A DNA stretch of 51,485 nt. Origin: Lutibacter sp. B2. Lineage in GTDB: Bacteria > Bacillota > Clostridia > Peptostreptococcales > Thermotaleaceae. Made by a program: the position numbers and the translations under genes. Shown here one piece after another: positions 16,745-28,600 of this stretch. Under the pieces are notes generated by a model. It worked only from the letters and a program-made list of their open reading frames with translations. It was not told where the DNA came from and did no database searches. Where the stretch lies: positions 1 through 51,485 of the forward strand of contig JADPRS010000026.1 in assembly GCA_015686845.1 (NCBI GenBank). Reading direction: 5' to 3'. Numbering within the stretch: position 1 is the stretch's first letter; each line of letters starts with the position of its first letter.

Positions 16745-16771
16745 TTAGCACTCAATTAAAGAGAGTGCTAA
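16745..16771 (+). promoter_or_regulatory. CIRCE operator of groESL
   Basis: TTAGCACTC, nine bases, GAGTGCTAA: an exact match to the CIRCE inverted repeat bound by the heat-shock repressor HrcA. It lies 60 bp before groES. The rest of the 16591-16744 stretch is AT-rich with no gene; a promoter must lie just before the operator, but I could not fix its -35/-10 boxes with confidence. Confidence 0.97.
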
Positions 16772-16831
16772 CAAAATCGAAACGTAGTTAGGAAAAATAA
16801 TAAGTAGATATATATCTAAGGAGGTTGTGTT

Positions 16832-17116
16832 ATGAGCATTAGACCATTAGGAGATAAAGTGGTAATTAAGAAAGTAGAAGCACAAGAAAAAACGAAAAGT
16901 GGAATTGTACTTCCAACGCAAGCAAAAGAACAACCACAAATGGCAGAAATAATTGCTGTAGGACCAGGTGGAGTGATAGATGGAAAAGAAATTAAAATGG
17001 AAGTAGAAGTAGGTCAAAAGGTAATATTCTCTAAATATTCTGGAACAGAAGTTAAATATGACGACGTGGAATATACTATTTTGAGACAAAATGATATTTT
17101 AGCTATAGTTGAGTAG
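16832..17116 (+). CDS. groES: Co-chaperonin GroES
   Basis: This 94-residue protein forms the heptameric lid of the GroEL folding chamber in the cytoplasm. The N-terminal IRPLGDKVVIKK, the mobile-loop region EAQEKTKSGIVLP (about 16-28) and the C-terminal beta segment YTILRQNDILAI match the family, and the length is normal. ATG start behind AAGGAGG. It is the first gene of the CIRCE-controlled groESL operon, 34 nt before groEL. Confidence 0.98.
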   Translation: MSIRPLGDKVVIKKVEAQEKTKSGIVLPTQAKEQPQMAEIIAVGPGGVIDGKEIKMEVEVGQKVIFSKYSGTEVKYDDVEYTILRQNDILAIVE

Positions 17117-17132
17117 TGAAACCTTAACATAA

Positions 17133-18782
<1,650 letters not shown>

Positions 18783-18783
18783 T

Positions 18784-18822
18784 AAAAAAACGCTTATGGA
18801 AAAAATCCATAAGCGTTTTTTT
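18784..18822. terminator. Bidirectional terminator between groEL and a coat-protein gene
   Basis: A 17-nt arm (18784-18800) pairs with 18806-18822 around a 5-nt loop. Both flanks are A/T-runs, so it can end groEL transcription and, on the minus strand, the coat-like genes whose stop codon it touches. Confidence 0.9.
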
Positions 18823-19099
18823 AGTGTAAATCATGAATTAATTGATTGAATTTTTCTTTTAAATTTTCGATATCATGCTTATTAGCACTTGTAGTAGTAA
18901 GCCAGCCTCTTTGATTCATTTTAGTGAGAAGTTTTTCTTGATTTAAAAATATATTTTCTTCACACTGAGATAACAATTGTCTTAAGTTTGAATTAGAAGA
19001 TTCTATGATTGAGCTATTGTAAACGGAACAGATTTGTTTTTCTGACATCAATAAATCATATAATAATTCTTTTTCTGAAAGAGAGGGGTAAAAATCCAT
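18821..19099 (-). CDS. Spore coat protein, CotF family
   Basis: Small helical protein of 92 aa resembling the CotF coat family, which has a ferritin-like helical bundle. The segment LLYDLLMSEKQICSVYNSSIIES followed by a polar helix and WLTTTSANKHDIENL is typical of the clostridial members. It should be deposited in the spore coat. A second, smaller coat-like gene lies upstream on the same strand, 29 nt away, suggesting one sporulation operon. The ribosome site GGAGG is visible on the minus strand just before the ATG. I saw no clear sigma-E or sigma-K promoter. Confidence 0.82.
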   Translation of the reverse strand: MDFYPSLSEKELLYDLLMSEKQICSVYNSSIIESSNSNLRQLLSQCEENIFLNQEKLLTKMNQRGWLTTTSANKHDIENLKEKFNQLIHDLH

Positions 19100-19128
19100 A
19101 AGGTTACCTCCTTTAAAGGATCTGGGGT

Positions 19129-19323
19129 TTAATACAGAGTGAGATAGCTTAATAAAGATTTGAAATTTTGTCCATGACGCTGAGCACCTTCATAGCAAAT
19201 ACTTTTTAGCTGAGGGTCTTCGCAATATGTAGCATATTGATGAAATTTTTTATTCATCATACTTTCGTACTCGAGCTGTTTTTCTAAAATTTTTAATGAA
19301 GTTAAATCCAATTGTTCATTCAT
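19129..19323 (-). CDS. Small CotF-like / ferritin-like helical protein
   Basis: A protein of 64 aa beginning MNEQLDL, predicted almost wholly helical, with QLEYESMMNKKFHQYATYCEDPQLKSIC. That composition recalls the short partner proteins found beside CotF genes. An in-frame ATG at 19341 would add six residues, but AAAGGATC lies between the two ATGs, about 8 nt before 19323, so the shorter start is chosen. The gene overlaps nothing and probably heads a two-gene coat operon. Function is inferred from neighbour and composition only. Confidence 0.7.
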   Translation of the reverse strand: MNEQLDLTSLKILEKQLEYESMMNKKFHQYATYCEDPQLKSICYEGAQRHGQNFKSLLSYLTLY

Positions 19324-19516
19324 AGAAATTGATCCTTTCATTTAAAATATTGTAATTATAGTATATGGAACTTTGAATTAGATATATCAAGAAAAATATG
19401 AGCATAGATACACAAAATGACAAAAATATAATTAATAAGTATATCAATTTAGGAAAAAATAAAATGAAGAAGTTATGTATTAAAAACAGACAAAAAATAT
19501 TTTTATATGAATAATA

Positions 19517-19545
19517 TTGACATAGTACATTATATTTGATAGGGT
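19517..19545 (+). promoter_or_regulatory. Probable promoter of guaB-guaA
   Basis: -35 TTGACA (19517-19522) is separated by 17 bp from a -10-like TAGGGT (19540-19545), with a start expected just before the riboswitch aptamer at 19568. The stretch 19342-19516 holds AT-rich sequence without a gene that I trust. Confidence 0.5.
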
Positions 19546-19567
19546 ATAAAGAAAATAAATGTTTTAT

Positions 19568-19640
19568 ACTCTCATATATGTTCAAGAATATGGCTTGAAT
19601 GTTTCTACGAGGTTACCTTAAATGACCTTACTATGAGTGG
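19568..19640 (+). ncRNA. Purine riboswitch aptamer, guanine type
   Basis: The purine aptamer core is present. P1 is CTCATA (19571-19576) with TATGAG (19632-19637). P2 is TTCAAG/CTTGAA. Loop 2 contains ATATGG and the J2-3 junction contains GTTTCTAC. P3 is AGGTT/GACCT with loop CTTAAAT. The ligand-selecting base in ACTATG is C (19631), which pairs with guanine in known structures, so this is a guanine and not an adenine switch. It sits before guaB and a strong terminator, so excess guanine should switch GMP synthesis off. Confidence 0.93.
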
Positions 19641-19673
19641 GATTATTAACACAATTGGATTGAAAATTTCTTG

Positions 19674-19720
19674 AAATCCATGTTAAAATTTCACTCTGAA
19701 ATTTTAACATGGATTTATTT
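19674..19720 (+). terminator. Riboswitch-controlled terminator before guaB
   Basis: A perfect 20-bp stem (19674-19693 with 19697-19716) has a 3-nt loop CTC and ends in GATTTATTT. It lies 34 nt after the aptamer and 57 nt before the guaB start codon, the position of an expression platform. The strand that competes with it when guanine is absent is not obvious by eye. Confidence 0.85.
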
Positions 19721-19739
19721 ATGTTAAATGGAAAAATAA

Positions 19740-21233
<1,494 letters not shown>

Positions 21234-21246
21234 AAGGAGGAAACTT

Positions 21247-22782
21247 ATGAATAATCATGAATTGATACTTGTAGTAGATTTTGGTGGACAGTACAAGGAG
21301 TTAATTGCAAGACGTGTAAGAGAAACAAAGGTATATTGTGAAGTCGTTCCTTATACGTATGGCGTAGAGAAAATAAAAGCAAAAAATCCTAAAGGAATTA
21401 TCTTTACGGGCGGACCTGCAAGTGCCTATTTAGAAGATTCACCAAAGATCGGTAAAGAAATATTTGAATCAGGAATTCCAATCCTAGGAATTTGCTACGG
21501 GGCACAATTAATGGCTCATACATTAGGCGGAGAAGTAAAAAGAGCAGATCATCGCGAATACGGAAGAGTAGAATTAATACTTAAAGATAACCTAGGCATA
21601 TTTAATGAGGTTGTAGATAATTCTAAATGCTGGATGAGTCATACGGATTATATAGCAACTACACCAGAAGGATTTGAAATCACAGCCATTACAGAAAGCT
21701 GTCCAGTAGCAGCAATGAAACATGCTGATAAAAAGCTTTATGCCGTACAATTTCATCCAGAAGTTGAGCATTCAGAAAAAGGACAAGAAATGATTAAAAA
21801 CTTTGTACATGAAGTATGTGGATGTAGCGGTGATTGGGATATGCATAATTTCACTGAAAAAAGTATTCAAGAGATTAAAGAAAAAGTTGGAAATAAAAAA
21901 GTACTTTGTGGATTATCAGGTGGTGTAGATTCATCTGTTGCAGCTGTAATGGTACACAGAGCCATTGGAGATCAATTAACTTGTATCTTTGTAGATCACG
22001 GACTTCTTAGAAAAGGTGAAGGAGATCAAGTTGAAAAGACATTCAAAGAAAAATTCAATATGAATGTAATTAGAGTAAATGCACACGAAAGATTCTTAGG
22101 AAGATTAGCAGGCGTAACAGATCCTGAGACGAAGAGAAAGATCATTGGAGAAGAATTTATTAGAGTATTTGAGGCAGAATCTAATAAACTTGGAGATATA
22201 GACTATTTAGTACAAGGAACATTATATACTGATGTGATTGAGAGCGGAACAGATACAGCATCTGTTATTAAATCTCACCACAATGTAGGTGGACTACCTG
22301 AGGACATGAAGTTTGAACTGATAGAGCCATTCAGACAACTATTTAAAGATGAAGTTCGTAAAGTAGGAGAAGAACTTGAAATACCTCAAGAAGTTGTATG
22401 GAGACAACCTTTCCCAGGACCTGGACTTGCCATACGTGTACTTGGAGAAATAACAGAAGAAAAATTACACATTGTAAGAGAATCTGATGCTATTTTAAGA
22501 GAAGAAATAAGAAAAGCAAATCTTCATAGAGAAATATGGCAATACTTTACTTGTTTACCAAACATCAAAAGTGTTGGTGTTATGGGCGATGAAAGAACTT
22601 ATTCTCATGCAGTAGGAATTAGAGCAGTAACGTCTTCAGATGGTATGACTTCTGATTGGGCAAGAATTCCTTATGATGTATTAGAGAAAGTTTCTAATAG
22701 AATTGTAAATGAAGTAGATAATGTAAATAGAATCATATATGATATAACTTCTAAACCACCTTCAACGATTGAGTGGGAATAG
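21247..22782 (+). CDS. guaA: GMP synthase (glutamine-hydrolysing)
   Basis: GMP synthase (511 aa) aminates XMP to GMP using glutamine and ATP. The N-terminal class-I glutamine amidotransferase has its nucleophile in GICYGAQ and partner His/Glu in QFHPEVEH. The ATP-pyrophosphatase domain begins at [14 protein letters not shown] around residue 222. The C-terminal dimerisation domain ends KPPSTIEWE, the usual end of the family. GGAGG lies 6-8 nt before the ATG, and the gene is co-transcribed with guaB. Confidence 0.98.
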   Translation: MNNHELILVVDFGGQYKELIARRVRETKVYCEVVPYTYGVEKIKAKNPKGIIFTGGPASAYLEDSPKIGKEIFESGIPILGICYGAQLMAHTLGGEVKRADHREYGRVELILKDNLGIFNEVVDNSKCWMSHTDYIATTPEGFEITAITESCPVAAMKHADKKLYAVQFHPEVEHSEKGQEMIKNFVHEVCGCSGDWDMHNFTEKSIQEIKEKVGNKKVLCGLSGGVDSSVAAVMVHRAIGDQLTCIFVDHGLLRKGEGDQVEKTFKEKFNMNVIRVNAHERFLGRLAGVTDPETKRKIIGEEFIRVFEAESNKLGDIDYLVQGTLYTDVIESGTDTASVIKSHHNVGGLPEDMKFELIEPFRQLFKDEVRKVGEELEIPQEVVWRQPFPGPGLAIRVLGEITEEKLHIVRESDAILREEIRKANLHREIWQYFTCLPNIKSVGVMGDERTYSHAVGIRAVTSSDGMTSDWARIPYDVLEKVSNRIVNEVDNVNRIIYDITSKPPSTIEWE

Positions 22783-22785
22783 AAA

Positions 22786-22822
22786 ATAAAAAACTTCCTA
22801 AATTTTTAGGAAGTTTTTATTT
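22786..22822 (+). terminator. Terminator of the guaBA operon
   Basis: AAAACTTCCTAAA pairs with TTTAGGAAGTTTT, with flanking A- and T-runs (right tail TTTTATTTT). It directly follows the guaA stop codon. Confidence 0.9.
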
Positions 22823-22910
22823 TATGACAAGAATGTGGTAATATATCCATATAGGTGAAAATTATGTAGTAATTTGTTTGAATTTATAAAAAAATAGGTG
22901 GGGTATGCTT

Positions 22911-24224
22911 ATGAGTGAGTCATATATTGATAAATTTAATATACTAAAAACATTTAAAACAGATGAACATCAAAATATTCTCATTGGTTCAGTGAAAGAT
23001 AAGACGAATGAAATGGTATTAATTAATATATTTCACAATAAGAAGCATATATTAGGAAATTCTAAATCAAACCTAGAAGTATTATTGAAAAACCTAGTAC
23101 ATCTAGAACAAAAATCTGAAGAGGTAATAGTTGTTACTAAATTTGATAATGGAATACCTTTGAATAAATATTTTGATCAAGCAATTCCAAACATAAACCA
23201 TAGAATGAATATGGTATTTGAATATTTAAAGCACATAGTAAGATATGATGGATTAGAAACGAATCTTAAAAAAAATTTAGTGGATGAAATGCAGATTGTT
23301 ATAAAAAATAAAGAAATGTTTTTTAATGAAATGATTATTATGGATAAAGATTTTACAGAAATGACTGAATTTAAAGCTGTTGCTACGAATATAGGAATAA
23401 CCATTAAAAAAATACTCTTTGAAAATATGGATAATAATATACCAAATGATTTTTTGAATAAAATCACGAAGTTTATAAATGAATTAGAAGATAATAAATC
23501 AAATTATAAAAATATAAATGAAATTTACGATTCTTTTAGAAGAATATATCTTTATGAATGGACTATGAGGAATGTGCCTTTAAAAAAAAATTTTAATGAG
23601 CAACTGAAAGAAGGAAAAACAGATACTAAAAAAAGATTTAGTGTACTTCCTTTATTAGTGATCATTGGAATAATAGGAATAGGGCTTTTCTCATATAAAT
23701 ACATGGACACAAAACCTAAAGAATCAATTGAAAATAGGGATATGGAACAGCCTAAAGTTACTATAAAAGAGAATCGAATAGAGGAAAAAGAAGAGCTACC
23801 AAAGCCAAACATTGATTCAAAAGAAAAACTTGAAAATATAGCTATTACATATGAGGATGTAGATCATATTGTAAAGGATTATGACCGATTTAAAAGTGGT
23901 AAGTATTCAATGAAATTTATCAATAATGAAGATCATAAGCTTAACAGCATAGAAATAAAAAATTTAAACTTAGAAAAAAATTCGATTATATCTATGTGGA
24001 TTACGTCTGATTCTAAAGATGATGTAAAAGTTGAGATTGTAGGATTACTAGAAGAAAAGAACGTGTTTAAAAAAGTAATGAATTATATACCAAGTCAAGA
24101 AAATGTTTGGCAATTAATGAATGTGAATGGAAATGGTAATAAAATGGATGAAGTTAAAATAAAGGTATTTAATAATAATGGGGTAGTGTGGGTAGATGAT
24201 ATTGAACTTGATTCTTACAAATAA
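22911..24224 (+). CDS. Single-pass membrane protein of unknown function
   Basis: I do not recognise a named family. Of 437 residues, the first about 240 form a soluble alpha/beta region. Its opening, FNILKTFKTDEHQNILIGSVKD, reads like the start of a protein-kinase-like or pseudokinase lobe, but I see no catalytic lysine or HRD/DFG motifs. A single transmembrane helix covers about 247-266. A charged Lys/Glu-rich linker follows, then an outer domain of about 140 residues with beta-rich character, similar in feel to carbohydrate-binding modules. The start is set at ATG 22911: AGGTGGGG is 7 nt upstream, while the ATG at 22905 is too close. It lies alone between terminators. Confidence 0.65.
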   Translation: MSESYIDKFNILKTFKTDEHQNILIGSVKDKTNEMVLINIFHNKKHILGNSKSNLEVLLKNLVHLEQKSEEVIVVTKFDNGIPLNKYFDQAIPNINHRMNMVFEYLKHIVRYDGLETNLKKNLVDEMQIVIKNKEMFFNEMIIMDKDFTEMTEFKAVATNIGITIKKILFENMDNNIPNDFLNKITKFINELEDNKSNYKNINEIYDSFRRIYLYEWTMRNVPLKKNFNEQLKEGKTDTKKRFSVLPLLVIIGIIGIGLFSYKYMDTKPKESIENRDMEQPKVTIKENRIEEKEELPKPNIDSKEKLENIAITYEDVDHIVKDYDRFKSGKYSMKFINNEDHKLNSIEIKNLNLEKNSIISMWITSDSKDDVKVEIVGLLEEKNVFKKVMNYIPSQENVWQLMNVNGNGNKMDEVKIKVFNNNGVVWVDDIELDSYK

Positions 24225-24267
24225 CTTGAGATATATAATTTTTTAATTATATATCTCAAGTTATTTA
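24219..24267 (+). terminator. Long hairpin at the end of the unknown membrane-protein gene
   Basis: A 22-bp perfect stem (24219-24240 with 24245-24266) starts inside the last codons of the gene and has a 4-nt loop. The T-tail is short, but the stem is exceptionally stable and probably terminates in either direction. Confidence 0.75.
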
Positions 24268-24345
24268 TGTATTAAGTAGATAATATGATAAAATAATGAT
24301 ATATGTATTCTTAGATGATTGAAAGGGAAAGGGTAGGTGTAAAAG

Positions 24346-24447
24346 ATGTTAAATCGTAAAAAAATAGATAAGATGAAAAAAGTAGTTGCCATTACGATTG
24401 CTGTACTTATGGTGGTTGGTACATTAGCAATGGCTGTTATGATCTAG
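24346..24447 (+). CDS. Tiny membrane protein (33 aa), DUF4044-like
   Basis: A 33-residue protein: about eleven basic residues and spacers (MLNRKKIDKMKK), then one hydrophobic helix of about 20 residues (VVAITIAVLMVVGTLAMAVM). Small proteins of this size and layout are annotated as DUF4044 in Firmicutes. Their role is unknown. GGTAGGTG lies about 7 nt before the ATG, and the stop is followed after two bases by the next gene, suggesting co-translation. Confidence 0.7.
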   Translation: MLNRKKIDKMKKVVAITIAVLMVVGTLAMAVMI

Positions 24448-24449
24448 AC

Positions 24450-24638
24450 GTGAACACTATGGAAAATAATCAAAGAGTGTATTGTAGAAAATGCAAATAT
24501 TATTTTGTAACTTGGAATCCTAAGTTTCCGAATGGATGTAAATTATTCAAGATTCAAAGTAAATATGACCCTTCAATGTTGGTATATCGTTCAACTGGTA
24601 AAAAGTGTACTAACTTTTCTGATACAACAAATCTATAA
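24450..24638 (+). CDS. Small cysteine-containing protein, conserved clostridial type
   Basis: A 62-aa protein with a zinc-ribbon-like arrangement: YCRKCKYYFVTW, then NGCKLF, then KKCTNFS, giving four conserved cysteines. Homologues are often mislabelled uracil-DNA glycosylase in clostridial genomes; nothing here supports that enzyme. It begins with GTG two bases after the 33-aa gene (a later in-frame ATG at 24459 is possible). Its 3' end overlaps the tail of the LysR gene on the opposite strand by 29 nt, so the two transcripts converge. Metal binding is an inference from the cysteines. Confidence 0.7.
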   Translation: MNTMENNQRVYCRKCKYYFVTWNPKFPNGCKLFKIQSKYDPSMLVYRSTGKKCTNFSDTTNL

Positions 24639-25503
24639 ACTTTTTTACAGCAATAGATTGAGGAATGTTCTTGTGGCTGAGCATACCAATACTTCTAATT
24701 GGAAGAGGTTCTTGTATAGTAACTGCAAATACCTCTTCTTTTTTTATTGCTTCTTTTGCTGCCCCTTCCATTACCAATGCAATTCCAAGACCGATCTTAC
24801 TAAGCTCTATGAGTAAGTCCATACTTCCCAATTCAAACTCAGGATACAGGTCTACTCCATGTTCTTTTATAAAGGATTCAAAGGATATTCTTGTAGTAGA
24901 ATTTTTTTCAAGGAGTAAAAGCGGATAATTTTTTAATTCCTTTATAGAAATATTTTTATCTTTAAGATTTTCAAAAGTCTTCGAAGCAATAAATATATCT
25001 TTTGTTTCTTTTAACGTATGGACATAAAGATTTTCATAATTACTCTCTTGTGATAAATTTACAATGCTTAAGTCCACTTCACCATTTTGTACTAGTAAGA
25101 CACATACTGGAGAAGGTCTATTTGTTATTTTAATTTTAATATCTGGATATACTATATGAAAAGCTTTTAAAAATGGTAACAGATAATATTTGCATATGGT
25201 ATCACTTACCCCTATATGTACTTCTCCTTTACCTAAAGTATGCAATTGTTCAATGGTCTTTTCACCAAGGTTTATATGATACATTGCTTTTTCAATATGA
25301 TGGAAGAGTTGTTTTCCCTCTGTCGTTAAAAACACTTTTTTCGTGTGTCGAGTAAATAATTTAGTATTTGTTTTTTCTTCTAAGATTTTGATGGACTGGC
25401 TTACAGCTGATTGAGAAATGTACAAGTCTTTTGCAGCCTTTGAAAAACTAAGATGTTTGGATACATAATAAAATACTTTATATAGTTCATAGTTTAAATT
25501 CAT
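24610..25503 (-). CDS. LysR-family transcriptional regulator
   Basis: LysR-type regulator of 297 aa. The winged helix-turn-helix is at about residues 1-60 (SFSKAAKDLYISQSAVSQSIKILEE), and a periplasmic-binding-protein-like effector domain covers about 90-295. It belongs by appearance to the CysL/CbbR-like group. The start codon follows AGGAGG on the minus strand. It is divergent from purL, with 119 nt between the starts that must contain both promoters, so autoregulation or control of purL is possible. No classic T-N11-A box stood out by eye. The target genes are unknown. Confidence 0.93.
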   Translation of the reverse strand: MNLNYELYKVFYYVSKHLSFSKAAKDLYISQSAVSQSIKILEEKTNTKLFTRHTKKVFLTTEGKQLFHHIEKAMYHINLGEKTIEQLHTLGKGEVHIGVSDTICKYYLLPFLKAFHIVYPDIKIKITNRPSPVCVLLVQNGEVDLSIVNLSQESNYENLYVHTLKETKDIFIASKTFENLKDKNISIKELKNYPLLLLEKNSTTRISFESFIKEHGVDLYPEFELGSMDLLIELSKIGLGIALVMEGAAKEAIKKEEVFAVTIQEPLPIRSIGMLSHKNIPQSIAVKKFIDLLYQKS

Positions 25504-25622
25504 TTATAAGTCCTCCTAATATATTGTATTAATATTATTAATTTTATTTATTAATTTTATTATGTTAGAATCAAATTGTAAAGAGGAACGGTTAATAAAT
25601 TTCACTTTTTGGAGGGGAAATT

Positions 25623-28600
25623 ATGAATAAAGAAATCAGAAGAATTTATGTAGAGAAAAAAGAAGGATTTAATATACAAGCAGAGCAATTAGGCAAAGAT
25701 TTAAAAGAAAACCTTAAAATAAATAAACTTAAAAGAGTAAGAATTTTAAATAGATATGATATAGCTGGAATTTCTGAAGAAGCATATAAGAGTGCTAAAA
25801 AAACTATATTTTCAGAGGCAACAGTAGATTTTGTATATGATGAAGAATTTCCTAAAGGAGAAAAAGATTTCGTATTTGGAATAGAATATCTACCTGGACA
25901 ATATGATCAAAGAGCGGATTCTGCTATGCAATGTGTAGAAATTTTAACCCAAAATGAAAAACCTATGGTTGTTAATGCAAGAATCATCGTATTAGAAGGG
26001 GAACTTTCAAAAGAAGAATTTGAAAAAATAAAAGCATATACCATCAATCCAGTAGATTCTAGAGAAGCAAGCCTTGAAAAGGCAGAATCTTTAGAAATAG
26101 AGAGCGATGAAATAGAAGAAGTTCAAGAGATCGACGGATTTATTGAGAAATCAGAAAATGAATTAGCTGCATTTCATAATGAAATGGGATTTGCTATGAA
26201 GATGGATGACTTAAAACTATGTCAGGAATACTTCAAAAATGAAGAAAAGAGAAATCCAACCATTGCAGAATTAAAAGCAATCGATACTTACTGGTCCGAT
26301 CATTGTAGACATACTACTTTCTTCACTAAAATTGAAGATGTAGAGATAGAGGACGGTTTATATAAAGATATTATCCAAAAAGCCTATGATGAATATCTTC
26401 AAGGTAGAGCGTATGTGTATGAGGATAAGAAGAAAGACATTTCTCTTATGGATATGGCTCAAATGAGCATGAGAGAGCTAAGAAAGCAAGGAAAATTACC
26501 AGATTTAGATGTATCGGAAGAAATCAATGCATGTAGTATTTGTGTAGATGTTGATATAGATGGAAAAAAAGAAGAATGGCTGGTTATGTTTAAAAATGAA
26601 ACACACAATCATCCAACAGAAATTGAACCATTTGGAGGAGCTGCTACTTGTTTAGGTGGAGCCATAAGAGACCCACTATCAGGAAGATCTTATGTATATC
26701 AAGCAATGCGTGTTACAGGAAGTGCAGACCCAAGAAAAAAATTAGAACATACATTAGAAGGAAAGCTTCCGCAAAGAAAGATTACCACAGAAGCAGCACA
26801 TGGATATAGCTCATACGGAAATCAAATAGGGTTACCAACAGGACAAGTAGCAGAGGTTTATGATGAAGGATTTGCTGCGAAGAGAATGGAAATAGGCGCA
26901 GTTATTGCAGCAGCACCAAAGGAAAATGTAATAAGAACAAATCCAATCAAAGGAGATATCGTAATCCTAGTAGGTGGAAGAACGGGTAGAGATGGATGTG
27001 GAGGGGCTACAGGATCATCAAAGGCACACACAAAAGAATCAATTCATACTTGTGGAGCAGAGGTACAAAAGGGAAATCCTCCAACAGAGAGAAAAATACA
27101 AAGATTATTTAGAAATAAAAAAGTAAGTCAAATGATTAAAAGATGTAATGACTTTGGTGCAGGTGGTGTATCTGTGGCTATTGGAGAGTTAGCAGATAGT
27201 TTAGAAATAGATTTAAATGCAGTTCCTAAAAAATATGAAGGACTCAATGGAACAGAACTTGCAATTTCTGAGTCACAAGAAAGAATGGCCGTAGTCGTAG
27301 ATAAAAATAATGTAGAAGACTTTATAAAATTTGCAAGAGAAGAAAATGTTGAAGCTACTGTAGTGGCGAAAGTAACAGATGACGGAAGACTTAGAATACA
27401 GCATAATGGTCAGTCTATATTAGATATAAAAAGAGAATTCTTAGAAACCAATGGCGTTAAGCAAAAAACAAATGTAAAAGTTGAACTTCCTAAGGAAGAG
27501 GATAACTATTTAAATAAATTACCAGAAAGTATAAAAGAAAATATAGATGATTTGAAAAAATCTTGGCTTATGAACTTAGAAGATTTAAATGTAGCAAGTC
27601 AAAAAGGATTGGTAGAAAGATTTGACAGTACCGTAGGTGGAAATAGTGTTCTTGTACCTCTTGGAGGAAAATATCAAGAAACGCCAACGGAGGGAATGGT
27701 AGCAAAGATTCCTGTACTGGAAGGACAAACCAATACAGCAACACTTATGACCTATGGCTATGATCCAAAACTTTCTAAGTGGAGTCCTTTCCATGGTGCA
27801 TTATACGGCGTTGTTGAGGCTGTTACAAAGGCAGTCGTAACTGGAGGAGCGTATAAAAACCTTAGACTTACACTTCAAGAGTACTTTGAAAAATTAGGAG
27901 ACAACCCAACGAAATGGGGAAAACCATTTGCAGGATTATTAGGTGCATACTATGCACAGAAAAATATAGGAATACCAGGAATTGGCGGAAAAGATAGTAT
28001 GTCTGGAAGCTTTGGAGATTTACATGTTCCTCCTACAGTAGTTACATTTGCAGTAGATACACTAGATGTAAGAAACGTAATATCTCCAGAATTTAAGAAA
28101 AATGAAAGTCATGTAGTTTGGATCAATGTAGACAAAGATCAATATGGAATCCCTAATTTTGAAAACTTAAAAAATAATTATGAAGTAGTAAGTAGACTTA
28201 TTAAAGAGGGAAAAGTAGTTTCTGCTTCTTCTATCAAAGTTGGAGGAATTGCAGCAGCCATAAGCAAGATGTCATTTGGAAATAGAATAGGGATGAAATT
28301 TAATGATATGGAAGACTATAAAGAATTATTCAAGCCTTATTACGGAACCATGATTTTAGAAATAGACAAAGACGAAGAACTAGAAAAATTATTAGAGAAT
28401 ATAGACTATAAAGTAATTGGAAATACAATTGTAGAAGAGAAAATCATTATAGAAAATATAGAATTATCTTTAGAAGAAATGTATGATGCATGGAAAAATC
28501 CTTTAGAAAAAATATTCCCAACCAAAGCAGATACATCAGGAAGTCTACAAGAGATTAGCTATAAATCACAAAATAAAAAGAGTTCAAAAATCAAAGTTGC

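Noticed and set aside
19316-19585. Minus-strand open frame of 89 codons rich in Phe, Leu and Tyr before the guanine riboswitch
   Set aside because: It has no ribosome site, overlaps the riboswitch and promoter region, and its composition is what AT-rich non-coding DNA gives by chance.
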